64,000 nt of DNA from Oscheius onirici (lineage: Eukaryota > Nematoda > Chromadorea > Rhabditida > Rhabditidae), in the NCBI GenBank assembly GCA_932521025.1, contig OW051472.1, forward strand, positions 558,001 through 622,000, read 5' to 3'. A model generated the notes under the pieces. The model did not search any database. It had not been told where the DNA came from and saw only the letters and a program-made list of their open reading frames with translations. Position 1 is the first letter of the stretch, and every line of letters starts with the position of its first letter. This document shows positions 40,006 to 50,350 of the stretch, piece after piece. Position numbers and translations under genes: made by a program.

Positions 40006-43000
40006 ATGTCCTCGAGTCCCCCTCTCGGGGACCCGTTGCCCAAGATCAACAAATTTGTCGGTGAATCCTTCGGCAGCTCTTCCAGCGTCCGTACAATTTA
40101 CGGCGGAGCAGAAGAAGGTTTGTGTGTGCTTCTTAATTTAGAGTCGTGTTTACCCTTTGATAAAGAATCGATTTCGCGAGAGCACAAGCAAAGAATTTTC
40201 AGACAGACTGAATCGGGAGAGTAGAGTGATTTTGTTGATTGGACCAGCTGGATCGGGGAAGAGCTCTCTGATTGATTTTCTCTGTAATCATTTCTATGGA
40301 GCGACATTGGATGGGACTGATCGGTATCATATTGCCAATGAGGTGAGGGACAGGGACAGGGACTGATACCTTCTCTTCCAGAGGTTCGGCTCTTCCACTC
40401 CAGAAAAATCCATAACCATTTACGTTTTCAATGATACAGTTATGGATTTCCGACCAATAGTCATCGATACGCCAGGGACTGGACAACACAAAGAGGCAGA
40501 AGCTCTCTCATCGCTTCTGTACAACTGGGTCCAAGAAAACGGTCGTCTCAGAATAGATGTGGTCGGAGTAGTCTTCTCAGCCACGGTCAGAATGACCAGC
40601 GAGGAAGAGAATCAGCTTCAGAAAGTGAGTCATTTTCCCACAACGGTCACTGTCGTTTATTCAGACGCTCGACATGTTCCCTGAGCGTCTTCGCAGCAAT
40701 TTTTGCGTCTTTTTGACTGGCAGCGACGGTTCTCCCAAACCGGATGTACTACTGAGAAGGTTTAATCTCCAAGATGTGAAAACTTTCAAAGTAAACACGT
40801 CGTGTCTCTTTCAGCAAAGACAGAGTGGGTCAGCGTGTAAGTGTCCTAACATTTGTCCGACTGTCCCTCTGTCTCTCTGTCTTCCAGCCTCTCTGTCTCT
40901 CTCAGCGAACAGTTCCAGACGATGCCCTGCAAGAACATCTCCGTGGAACCTACTGGAGGATGACTACTGGAAACTTTACTGAACTGGTCTTTCATATCAG
41001 ACAGCTCCATCCTCTGACCTTCTCCGGAGCCAAACCAGAACTTCCCTTCATGAACAATCCGAACCGATCGTCATCTGGTAGTTCCACTGTGAGTACAGTC
41101 ATTCATACGGATCCGACGATTCACAAGACTGTCGAGACTAAAACGACGACTTATGGTAGTGGCGGGGCTTCGACTACGTATACGACAGTCAAGACTGATC
41201 ATGGAAGAAAGACGGAAGAGACGACTATTCTTCATCCTCCTGTTCCTGTTTATGGTAAACCGACTGGACCACCGCCTCCCCCGCCGCCTCCGCCACCTCC
41301 AGTTGGACAAGGTACCAGGTAGGAATTTTAATAAGTAAGAATATTCCTTGGCTCTTATCAGACTGCGACTCATACTCTTTGGCTTAGATACTTACAGTAG
41401 ACTCTTGACACCTGACTCACGACTTCAGAGAAAAGAGTCCTGAATTGAATTACAGTTTATTTATTCACTTATCAAGCGTTCATCGCTAGAGCGTCTCTTC
41501 TAGCAACCTCCCAATCGATCTCGTCCCATCTCCAGAAAACTTGGTTGTCGAGCCTCAAGCTATCTTCCCAACCTACTTGCTGTCTGCCCGGCCTTCTTCT
41601 GCCTTCTAACGGAGTCCATTTCGAGCAAATCCTCGCCCAATCATCGTGCCCTTTTAGGCTTACGCCTTTCTAGCCTATTTCAACTTGTGCAGCTGGGCAG
41701 CCTGCTTCCAATCTTTCAGACCAGTCACTTGTCTCAAATTACAGTACTAGGTTGATTATAGGTTCTCACAGTTAGATTCCTGACTCTTGACACTGATACT
41801 GGAACTGGATGAGTAACTGAACTCCTTGACTCTGTGACTCTGAGGTCAGTTTCCAGTTGAATCTTGAATGAACTCAATGATTAAAAAATCCAGATAGAGT
41901 CTCAGAGAACAAGAGTATAAGACATTGGGACAAATTCTACCTGAGTCGTTCTCTGTCTGTCTTACAGTTAGCTTTTCTATCAAAGTCTCTTTTTTTAGTC
42001 CAGCCACGGCGTCAGGAATTCCCCAGACACTCCTTCAAGACATTCGGAAACTCAGACAGTAAGCTCTATATATTTTTCTAGTCTTTTTGTCAGACATGGC
42101 TCAAGCAGTGAAGAAGATGACGTCATAGTCGTAGAGTATGAGCACCCCACTCCTCCTGAAGTGGTCGTAATGAAGAAGAGTCCAACGCCGCCGAAGGAGG
42201 CCTCCCCGGAAAGCTCTCCTCCCCGATTGGAGGAGTTGCCTCCTCCAATGAGAGATCTATCCAGGGCTTATGATCTACCACCTGCGGAATTTTACAAGAC
42301 TGTCACAGTGGATGAGAGTGGGACGACTACTCGGTTCAGTTCCTTTAGGGAAGGGACAAGAGTTAGTGTTGGTAGCATGCGGTACGACGAGGTTCCGAAG
42401 ACGTGAGTTTTAGAGACTGGGGGACAGAGTCTGACAGAGGGACAGTCTGACAGAGAGTCACAGAGAGAGAAAGAGAAAGAGACAGAGAATCAGAGGGACA
42501 GATTGATACGCTGACAGAAATGACTGACAATGAGACAAAACTCAGTACTCTTCCAGATACGCTCAGGAAAAATCCACGGAACTCTCTGCATCCAACCTGG
42601 CTTCCGATGTAACGACCACCTACTCTACTGTTGCCTTCATGAACGATGGTGGAACAACTACCGTTGATCAAATGAAGACCTATGTTCCGGTCAGGACTCA
42701 GGCCATTACTCCACCCCGTCCGTACAATCCGTACGAGAGTCAGAACCGCAGTCCTCCAACACCAGCGACTGTTGTTCTGAGAACACCGCAAACGCCGCTG
42801 GGCGCTCCACGATTGTCTCAACAGATGCGTCACAGCCATACAGAGCTCGATCGACCTTTTTCTTCGCCGCTGGAAGATATGATGTTTCTGCGGTCGCAGT
42901 CCACGAGACAGGAACCTCATGGGGATGTTGTGAGGTGAGCCATGGATCAATTAAATCAGCAAATCATGTAAAGATACGTCTATGATGTTGGCTCTCGTTC

Positions 43001-45062
43001 TCACAAGTCGCACAATGTCGGAGGAGGAGAGAGAAGTTCCAGGTCGAGTTTCAGAGGAAGTACCGAGATCAGGAAGAGGGAATCGAAGTGAGTACTGTCT
43101 CTGTCTATGTCTTCCTGTCCCTCTCTCCACTCATTTTCTTTCAGATCCCTTGAAACCATCACCAGAACCGAGAGCAAGCCTCACTTCGAAGCTTCCGGCT
43201 TCACCATCACCCGGACCCCTCAACGTTCTCTCATCTCCCTTCATCGCAGTTTCCCCGAACTCACCTTGACTGGACCTGAACTGGTTCACTCTGAAGACAA
43301 CTACGCTTACATTGATCCTTTGACAAAGAAGAAGAAACCAGAGGTGTTCGTTTCTCCGGCCCAGAGATCGCCCAGAAGGGAAACGGTCATCGACTTCCCA
43401 ATGCCAAATCCCCCTTTTAAACGGAATGACGAGTTGAGGAAGAGTATCCGAAGTCCTCCGGGAACACAACAGGAGCCAGTGCCAGCGGCTCAGCCCATAC
43501 CAGCCAGGAGGACTTCTGCTCCGAGGAGTGGAGGTGAGTAACTGGATCAGAAATTACTGTACTCTTCCAGATCGTCGTTCTGGAGTCTACCCTCCTCCGG
43601 AGAACATTGATAACAGGGATAATCCACAGTATTCAATAGTTGGAGGACCGGTACTGTTGAGAGAGCAGCCGGGACGACATACTCTTCCAAGAGATACAGT
43701 ATCCAGAGAACTGAGAGACAGAGAGGACTACCTGAGGTTTGAGAGTCAGAGAGTCTGACTGTCGTCGTTCCAGACAGACCAATGTGGATGTACAGAGACA
43801 GTCCTATCCTCTGCCCCCTTCCAGAATCTATGAGAACATTCATCCGCCACTACGGTATCAGAACATTGATGAAATTGGTCACGGTGCTGTGACGAAGAGT
43901 CAGATAGGACAAGGAGTCACTCCTGGTAAGAATCAGGTGCTTGAGAGAGTATGAGTCGAATTCCAGTGTCTCCCCAAAGAAATGACGTCATGATTCCGCA
44001 AGAGATGCGAGAGAACCGTGCTCCGATTCACGTGACTGTGGACATGAAGCAGAAGGAGACAATTGGACAGGGGGCTGTTCCGATGAGAGAACAGAATAGG
44101 GGAGCTCCTCCCAGATATGAGGCTCCACCTCATTTGCCGGCTCATGGGTACAGGGATCAGGATTATGGAGACGACTGGGATCAGGAGACGATTAACATGA
44201 CGAAGCAGGTGAGAGATAGAGGGAAAAAGATTCTGATCCTGTCCTTTTTCAGCAATTTGGTCGAGCTCGAGAAGACGGACGCGTTCAAGGACAACGTCCT
44301 TCGGACCTCAAAATCGGGGAAGGAGCGACAGTCAGAGGACAAGTCGTGCAGGGAACAGATCCAAGATCTCCTGGACCTCATCCCTATCCCCGACAGTATC
44401 CGAACACGCCCGACGCTCGTGGAAGAGCAGGAGGTGACGAGAGCGGTCAGCACTTGTTCCTTTGTGTCCGTCAGAAGCCTAGCCTTGCACTGGGTGTGAC
44501 TGTATCTTGACTATTGATTTCAGATCCAGAGTATGGCGTACGGGAGGAGACTACATTGGTACAGAGCTCGATGAAGGGGAAGGGAAGAGGACGGTACGAA
44601 TACACCAAACAGCGGCAGGGACAAGGTGGACTGAAGACTACGGTGACCACGACGGAGACTGCAACTAGAGGGAAACAGAGGTAATTATAAGAAGAGGGAC
44701 AGGGACAGGGACAACCTTCCCATTTGCAGAAAACCCTGGCGCATCAAAAACCGCACCTCCTATTACGGCGAAGAGTTTCCTCATTTCACGCTGAAATACA
44801 TTTTCGCGACTTGTTGCCCAATTACTGTAGCTTTAATTGCGCTCATGTGTCTAACATACTACCTCATCCGAATGCTTACTGACTCTCGCATCGGCTACTA
44901 CTAACTTTCAGGCCAAAAAGAGTGACAATCTTCGACTTCAAGCCCTGTTCCTGTGCCAACAGCCGCGACTGCTGTCTCAATGTGCTCTTCTTCATTGTTG
45001 CTCCGCTATTTATTCTAGCCATCATACTAACCATCATTATTATCTCAGTCACAGCTAAATAG
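40006..45062 (+). CDS. P-loop GTPase-like protein with long disordered tail and C-terminal membrane anchor
   Basis: Not a family I can name. Exons: 40006-40117, 40203-40342, 40382-40624, 40665-40790, 40906-41318, 41999-42058, 42094-42402, 42557-42934, 42974-43087, 43145-43533, 43571-43736, 43774-43925, 43967-44208, 44253-44433, 44524-44680, then either 44730-44904 or 44912-45062. All phases agree (1118 or 1110 aa). The N-terminal domain has a Walker A GPAGSGKS (51-58) and a G3-like DTPG (113-116) after a hydrophobic strand. No clear N/TKxD G4 is seen. A T/G-rich segment ends in an 11-proline run near residue 335. About 750 residues rich in P, R, S, Q and E follow. Both alternative last exons encode a single TM helix. 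This suggests a nucleotide-binding protein tethered to a membrane by its tail (inference). TTTTCAG lies 4 nt before the ATG. An AATAAA lies near 45151. The junction 40790/40906 is the least certain. Confidence 0.8.
41450..41700 (-). mobile_element. LINE 3' tail remnant in an intron of the GTPase-like gene
   Basis: One minus frame reads GRRRPGRQQVGWEDSL and DNQVFWRWDEIDWEVARRDA, the tail type seen in the other LINE fragments of this window (PGRP..RW.DD.....W). Only the last 80 or so codons survive. It lies inside intron 41319-41998. Confidence 0.6.
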
Positions 45063-45483
45063 GATCCCTTCTTCTGTCAGGACACGCTCAAATCACTGCC
45101 ATATCCTCATTTTTAATAAGTTTTCTATTGTCGATATCGAATGAGAGTTTTCAATAAAGTTTGCCTTCTAAACAGTGTCTCTCTTGACTACAGTAACTCA
45201 TCCAACATTTCAAGCCAAAAACTACAGTAACTAGCTGTAGCTGTTCCCAATAAAGGGAGCAGTCTGCGCTTATCCTAAAAGTTGACCGGACTCCTTGATC
45301 TCTATTACCGTCAATCGAAGCCAAAAGAAGCACCATTTCGGAAAACTTGCAAAAAAAAACTATCTTTCCTGTCAAAAATGGCCAAAACTTATCTTTTTCT
45401 TGTCTTGTCGAGACTCGTCTGAACAAATCGTCCGCTTGCCTTTATAAGGAAGCCACTTTCAGTGGAGATCCCATTCAACGACA
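45063..45483. promoter_or_regulatory. Short intergenic region with TATA box
   Basis: It contains the poly(A) signal of the upstream gene near 45151 and a TTTATAAG TATA-like box (45441-45448), 42 nt before the ATG at 45484. Confidence 0.6.
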
Positions 45484-46131
45484 ATGCTTGCTGCTCTGCT
45501 GACGTCTCTTCTGCTGCTCCACTCGACCGACGCCGCCCATCTGCTGAAGGACTTCGACGACGTCGTCAAGGTGGTCCATCAGGTGGAAGCTACGGGTCAT
45601 CGTCTCATGGTCAAGATTGACGGTAGCGCTAGTAAGGAACCCTTCGCTGCCATTGCTGCCCACTACAACGAGTACGGCTGGGCCTTCTCCAAGGTCGCCG
45701 TCAAGGATGTCAGAAACGGCAAGCCGGTCACGTTCGTCCACACGCAAGGAGCAGAAATTGAGGAGGAGACGGACTTCTTCTACGTGAACGAGGACTTTTA
45801 CAAGCTGGAGAGGACGATCGTCGGAGACAAATTCAAGACTTGCCCGGAGGACAATGCTGAACCCTTTCACTTTGCCGAAGGCTCCAAGAAGTACTACTTG
45901 GCTACCTTCAAGGACGGCTTCAACGCTGCCGATCCCAAACTGATTGGCGTCTTCGTCATGGACAGCGGCAGTACGTGGTCTAGCCTCAAGGGCAAGGTGT
46001 ACGCCATGGGTGAGGATAAAGCCCTCAAGAAGAAGGTCCCAACGACGCTCTCTCCTGGTAATCTCGAGGTCTTCTGCAGGCATCGTCACGGATCTGATGG
46101 TAGCTGGAAGATGCAGCCGGCTACACAATAA
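45484..46131 (+). CDS. Intronless secreted protein of unknown family
   Basis: A single open frame of 215 aa starts at an ATG 42 nt after a TATA-like box. A clear signal peptide (LAALLTSLLLLHSTDA, cleavage probably before AHLL) is followed by about 195 residues rich in K, D, E, F and Y with two or three cysteines and no TM segment. Readable blocks include HYNEYGWAFSKVAV, EEETDFFYVNEDFYKLER, KKYYLATFKDGFN and GVFVMDSGSTW. Third codon positions are mostly C or G, more biased than in the neighbours, which suggests strong expression. The stop TAA lies within AATAAA. I do not recognise the family. Position, TATA box and lack of introns resemble the following MSP-domain gene, so shared tissue expression is possible (inference). 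Confidence 0.85.
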   Translation: MLAALLTSLLLLHSTDAAHLLKDFDDVVKVVHQVEATGHRLMVKIDGSASKEPFAAIAAHYNEYGWAFSKVAVKDVRNGKPVTFVHTQGAEIEEETDFFYVNEDFYKLERTIVGDKFKTCPEDNAEPFHFAEGSKKYYLATFKDGFNAADPKLIGVFVMDSGSTWSSLKGKVYAMGEDKALKKKVPTTLSPGNLEVFCRHRHGSDGSWKMQPATQ

Positions 46132-46132
46132 A
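46127..46132 (+). promoter_or_regulatory. Poly(A) signal overlapping the stop codon
   Basis: The last sense codon CAA, the stop TAA (46129-46131) and the next A form AATAAA, implying a very short 3' UTR if used. Confidence 0.5.
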
Positions 46133-46594
46133 GATTTGTTCTGCCCCGGCTTCATATTTTAGTTGTTGCAGCAAAACTTTGCATTCAGTTTGAAGCTTTA
46201 ATACCCTACTGAACTTATGGTCAAAATGTTTCTTGCTTCTCCCGGAAAGTGCGCCTGACTGGCACGGGCCTTGTGGACCACCTTATTTTGGGAATTTTTA
46301 TCGTATCTGTTCTCCTCTTTTACACTAAATCGACATCGGAACCCTGAAAGCTCATTATAATTAGCACAGAGGTCATTGAAAAAAATTAGACCTTATTGTT
46401 AGAAAATTAGACCATTTATCTTGAAAAAGAATTTTACATAAGTTTCCTAATTGCCATTCCCAATAAATTTTTAATAAAATTGTTTCCTATATTTTTTGTA
46501 AACGAAATACACAATTTTTTTTGTCGCAAATAAAGCACAAATTACTGGCTATAAATAGTGCGCCAAAAAGGACAGTACAGACAAAGCTGCAGCG
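46132..46594. promoter_or_regulatory. Intergenic region with TATA box for the MSP-domain gene
   Basis: A/T-rich sequence with a strong TATAAATA box at 46550-46557, 38-45 nt before the ATG. Nothing else is recognised. Confidence 0.65.
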
Positions 46595-47791
46595 ATGGCC
46601 GAAACCTTCAAGCTGACTCTGCACCCCGTTGAAAAGGTGCTCTTTACTGGAAAGAAGCTCGGAGAGGAAGTAATGAATACTACTATCAAACTGACGAACC
46701 CGCTCAAGGAACGCATAGCCTACAAGGTCAGTCTACAGTTGTCTGGAGAGGATACTGTAGTTTACTGTAGTCTGTTCTTGATTTCTTGTTCTCGTGAGGG
46801 TAGGGATACTGTAGTTTACTGTGCTTTGTTGTACTTTTACTGAGCAATCACATTATCTTACAGAAGAGTCTCGAGAGAGCATGACCATGTACTGTAATGG
46901 CACGCTACAGTAGTATCTCCTGTAAAAACTAAGGTCCGCCAAGAGAACAAAGGAAGCAAGTGGGAAAGTTCAGTCGACTGTCTTTTTCCAGACTCTATAT
47001 CTGACTCTTGCATGATCTCACTCTCAGTTCTTCGTCTATTGGGTTACTGTACTCTTACCCTCCCAGAGTCTAAGGTCAACTGCCCATTGTTTTTCTTGAA
47101 TCACGAGTTGACTTGACCATACTGTAGGTTGAGAAACAGTAGTCAAGGAACTGTTAGCTAGGTAAAATGAGTTGTCAAGGGAACAGACTGGGCACTTACT
47201 GATTGGATCAGAGCGAAAAGTGTACTGTAGTTCCAGTCCAGAACATCTGTCCTTTTGTCCTAACTCTATCGTCTAGCAAATTGTTACAGTAGTCCATCCA
47301 TATCAAATAGTTACTGTGGTCAATGTACTGACTCTTACTGTATTCTATAGGCAGTTTCAGTCCATCCAGAACGTTCTTTACTGTAGTCTGACTCTTACTG
47401 TCAACGATTCCAGATCAAATGCATCTCCAACGACATCTTCCGCATCCGTCCTTCAGTGGGAGCCGTGAAGCCGGGAGAGACGATCACGGTCACACTGTCC
47501 TTCACGAACAGCAAGACCATTCCCGAGAATGGAAAGCACTACTTTGCCTTCTACCACATCAAGGCCGACGATCAAAAGAAGGCTCCGAGAATTGCTTGGT
47601 CGGAATACAAGGGCGATTCGGAGGGAACGAAGAAGCTCCATGTCGCCTTCAAGAAGGAGGGAGGTGGACTCTCTTTGAATGTGCTTTTGTCCGGAAAAGA
47701 ATTTTTTGACGTACAGTTGAGCTTTGTTCCAGTAAGCAGAGTTGTAGCCCTGATCAAGCTCTACAACTTTGCAGAACATTGTGAAGTGTGA
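46595..47791 (+). CDS. MSP-domain protein
   Basis: Small cytosolic protein with an immunoglobulin-like major-sperm-protein domain. Exon 1 is 46595-46726; exon 2 starts at 47414 after CGATTCCAG. The domain covers almost the whole protein: LHPVEKVLFTGKKLG, TIKLTNPLKERIAYKIK, FRIRPSVGAVKPGETITV and FYHIKADDQKKAP. This is the single-domain type of nematode sperm proteins (SSP/MSD-like) rather than a VAP, since no TM segment is seen. Two 3' ends are possible. Read straight through, exon 2 stops at 47791 and the last 19 residues come from a hairpin repeat (169 aa). If the donor at 47732 (CCA|GTAAGC) joins CTTTTCAG at 47945, the next codon is TAG and a 150-aa protein ends cleanly after the domain. 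Intron 1 is dense in TACTGTAG words. Confidence 0.88.
46727..47413 (+). repeat. TACTGTA-rich intron of the MSP-domain gene
   Basis: The 687-bp intron is packed with TACTGTAG / TTACTGT words (for example near 46755, 46805, 46890, 47040, 47220, 47330 and 47380). It also has degenerate longer duplications of ACTGTAGTTTACTGTAG. It has no coding potential beyond short extensions. Confidence 0.65.
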
Positions 47792-47935
47792 AAATAATGT
47801 TATCACTGTGAAAAAGTGATTCTAAGCCAATACTATTCAACCAAGGCGAAAGTCATTTTTAATAGTGATAGCAGCATTTTCACGCTTGACAATGTTCTGC
47901 AAAGTTGTAGCCCTGATCAAGCTCTACACAGCTGT
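47751..47935. mobile_element. Small inverted-repeat element at the MSP gene 3' end
   Basis: Arms AACTTTGCAGAACATTGT (from 47768) and ACAATGTTCTGCAAAGTT (to about 47905) extend through GTGAAAAT and TATCACT. Outside each arm is the same core GTAGCCCTGATCAAGCTCTAC, so each end is itself a hairpin. It has the size and form of a MITE. Confidence 0.75.
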
Positions 47936-49044
47936 ATCTTTTCAGTAGCTGGTGCTTGAGGACTATAGAACAGGAGAATAAGAACTTAAAAAAATGGGGG
48001 CAGAGAAACTGGATGAAAATCGATACCAAAGCCGTTCAGAATATGCTTTCTGAAGTTCTATGAGTTATTTTTTTCTGTTTCCATTTTGTTTAAAATTAGT
48101 AAAGACTGATAAAAGTTTGATCGAAAATATTCAAGCCTGTAGTCTTATTCAGTCCAAAAACTATCCGAAACCTTCTTTTCATTCCTTTGAGTCAGAAATC
48201 TGCTCTTCCTCGAACAATTTGCCATCCTCCCAGCCGCCGAATTCACAGCCGTAATCTCTCGCCAGCCGCCGCGAATGACCCCGCGCGTTCAGTTGCAAAC
48301 AACAGTTGCGCCGATGATGAGTCTAGTCTAGGAAGTGCCGTCTTAGAATTAATGATTATAATTCAGACGCTGAGGCAACTAAACAAAAAGGAAGTTTTGA
48401 ATAGAAATTCGAAGGTTTGGTCGTTTTTTCAAGAAAATAGGATAGAGGGTAGAAGTTGGAAAACACTATGAGTAGGCAGAATTTTCTATCGAAGGAAACA
48501 AGATATTCCGGCAGTCTGAGAGTCTGAAAGAAATTGCCGGAACTTTGATAAACTTTCCGAATTTATCCGCTTGACCTCTTGGTCACACGGGGACCTGTTC
48601 TATTTGCACGTGACAAGAGAGAGAGAGAGAGCTCTCTCTCCCTGTGGATGGCAGGTCTGGCTGCCAGATGTGCTCGAGGTCGGAACCGTCCTCATCCCTA
48701 CACAATAATCTTCTTCTCATTTTAATTCTTTTCATTGCAATGATGGTCTTTTCATTCCACTTTTCGTTTATTCATTTCAAAGTTCTGTCGGGCCAGCTCC
48801 GGGCCTGACGATCCAGGCCCGGCTCGTTTCATGCCCTGTAGACAAGCAGCCTACGGCAGCTTCCGCATTTTGGTGTCAGTATATTATTGAGCCTTTCTTG
48901 GTTGTTCTACCTTCTAACCAATTCCCCCTTCAAAAATATCTTGTTCGATAAAAGATGAACATAATAAAACTTGGCATGTTATGTTAATCTCGACAACTGT
49001 GCGGACACCATTGTTTTTAGTAATGAGAGATTACTCTTGACAAG

Positions 49045-49287
49045 GCGCCAGCGTCAATCAAATGGTCCCAAGTTCAAACCCCGCTTCTGCCCAACCAAGG
49101 CATCCATCCTCCCGAGGTCGGTAAATTGGCAGTAGCATGCTACGAAGTAAAGGCGTTCCGTGGAACAGGTTGGGCAACTTCGGAACGTAAACGCCTCACA
49201 CGATCTGGCCCCTCAGATTGACCCCTCACGCAGTAGGAGCTTGTCTCTCAGATTCTTCCGAACTCTGGCGTTGAAGAAACTTTACTT
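49045..49287 (+). mobile_element. tRNA-derived SINE with 14-bp target duplication
   Basis: A 243-bp insertion is flanked by an exact 14-bp direct repeat, TTACTCTTGACAAG (49031-49044 and 49288-49301). Near its 5' end is a Pol III B-box-like AGTTCAAACCCC (49071-49082). The 3' end is A/T-rich (GAAGAAACTTTACTTT). Target duplication by reverse transcription plus a tRNA-like head are SINE hallmarks. Confidence 0.78.
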
Positions 49288-49329
49288 TTACTCTTGACAA
49301 GCCAAATGTAGACAAGTCAACCATAAAAG

Positions 49330-49905
49330 CTTTGGAAAACATGTTTATGTTTATTAGCGGTGATCATATAATTTCTATATGTCGCTCCATACTTCTTCAT
49401 ATATCGGGGCTCTAACTTGCTGTTCTGGGCCAGTTCTCGCCGAAATGTCCTACAAAGTCGTCCCTGCAACGTGATTTCCGTCGACCAGACATCCTTCTGT
49501 GCTTCCAAGGCCGCCATTCGACTGTACTCTTCGTCCATCTGCTGTTATTCTCTTCTATTTGAGATATCTACTTCCCCCATTCCCATTTTCTCATCACCCA
49601 TTTCTTCTTGATACTCGGCAGCTTCACTGTTCCTTCTAGCCATTCATTTGTCCTGTGTTCCATCAGAGTAGTTCCAACCATTTTTCCCATCATCCGTCGC
49701 TGAGCCGTGATCAATTTCGCAAAGTCTTTCTGGCGGTAGGACCAAGTTTCGCTACCATACAAAAAACAGGGCTCAACACAAGATTGGTAGAGTCGCCTTT
49801 TGTACTTTAGTGGAATCCTTTGATTTGTGAACAGATTGTGGAATCTGTTGAAGGATAGCCACGCGGATCTTGGAAAACATAAAAATTCATATAGTCTGTT
49901 CAAAA
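49330..49905 (-). mobile_element. LINE reverse-transcriptase C-terminal fragment
   Basis: Minus-strand pieces in order: AWLSFNRFHNLFTNQRIPLK, YQSCVEPCFLYGSETWSYR, TAQRRMMGKMVGTTLMEHR and a tail RTFRRELAQNS. They match the fragments at 55783-56118 and 56815-57170, so this is the same LINE family. Frames are broken and no core RT remains. Confidence 0.82.
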
Positions 49906-49963
49906 AAGACTAGCGTAAGATCAATTTTCGCTGCGTATCTTTCAGATTTCTAGACTGACTATA
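49890..49963. mobile_element. 74-bp TATAGTCTGTTCAAAA MITE relic
   Basis: The left tip TATAGTCTGTTCAAAA matches the MITE at 31551. The right tip GACTATA is shortened. The internal word GCTGCGTATCTTTCAGATTT recurs near 51245. Confidence 0.65.
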
Positions 49964-50350
49964 AAATTTTTGCGTACTGCAATCTTACGATTCTTTTTGA
50001 CTATGGCTGGTAGCTTCACAAGTTCAGACGGAAGAAATACAGTTATAAAATGGTTTGGATGAGTACATCTAGATGGTCAACAATCTCAACAAGTACATGT
50101 TTTCTTCCCAGTCTCATGTTTCTGCTGATCTCATGATCACCTCTTCCCTATTATTATTCCTCTCCTTTGCCATAATTCAGTCTATCTCTCTCTGTCTCTC
50201 ACTCTCGGCGGTTTGCTTCTCTTATCAGCCCTCCGCGCACATTGCCACACTCTCTCTGTACTCTCCCCAGATCACGTGTTCTTTCAGAGAGAAAGAAAGA
50301 GTGGGCTGGTACTGTTCTCTCATCTCTTTTCGGCTAGCCCTTTTCTCGCC

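Larger units (their letters stand above)
47949..50350. other. Intergenic region between MSP-domain and DPD genes
   Basis: Holds a SINE-like insertion (49045-49287), LINE fragments (49330-49905), a 74-bp MITE (49890-49963), an (AG)n/(CT)n palindromic run near 48615 and T/C-rich sequence before the DPD start. No gene is supported. Confidence 0.6.

Noticed and set aside
40801-40842. Mini-exon CAAAGACAGAGTGGG in the GTPase-like gene
   Set aside because: It leaves phase 1, while the next exon (40906) must be entered in phase 0. Direct joining of 40790 to 40906 keeps the frame.
48187-48471. 94-codon open frame between the MSP-domain and DPD genes
   Set aside because: No splice context, low-complexity composition and no recognisable motif.
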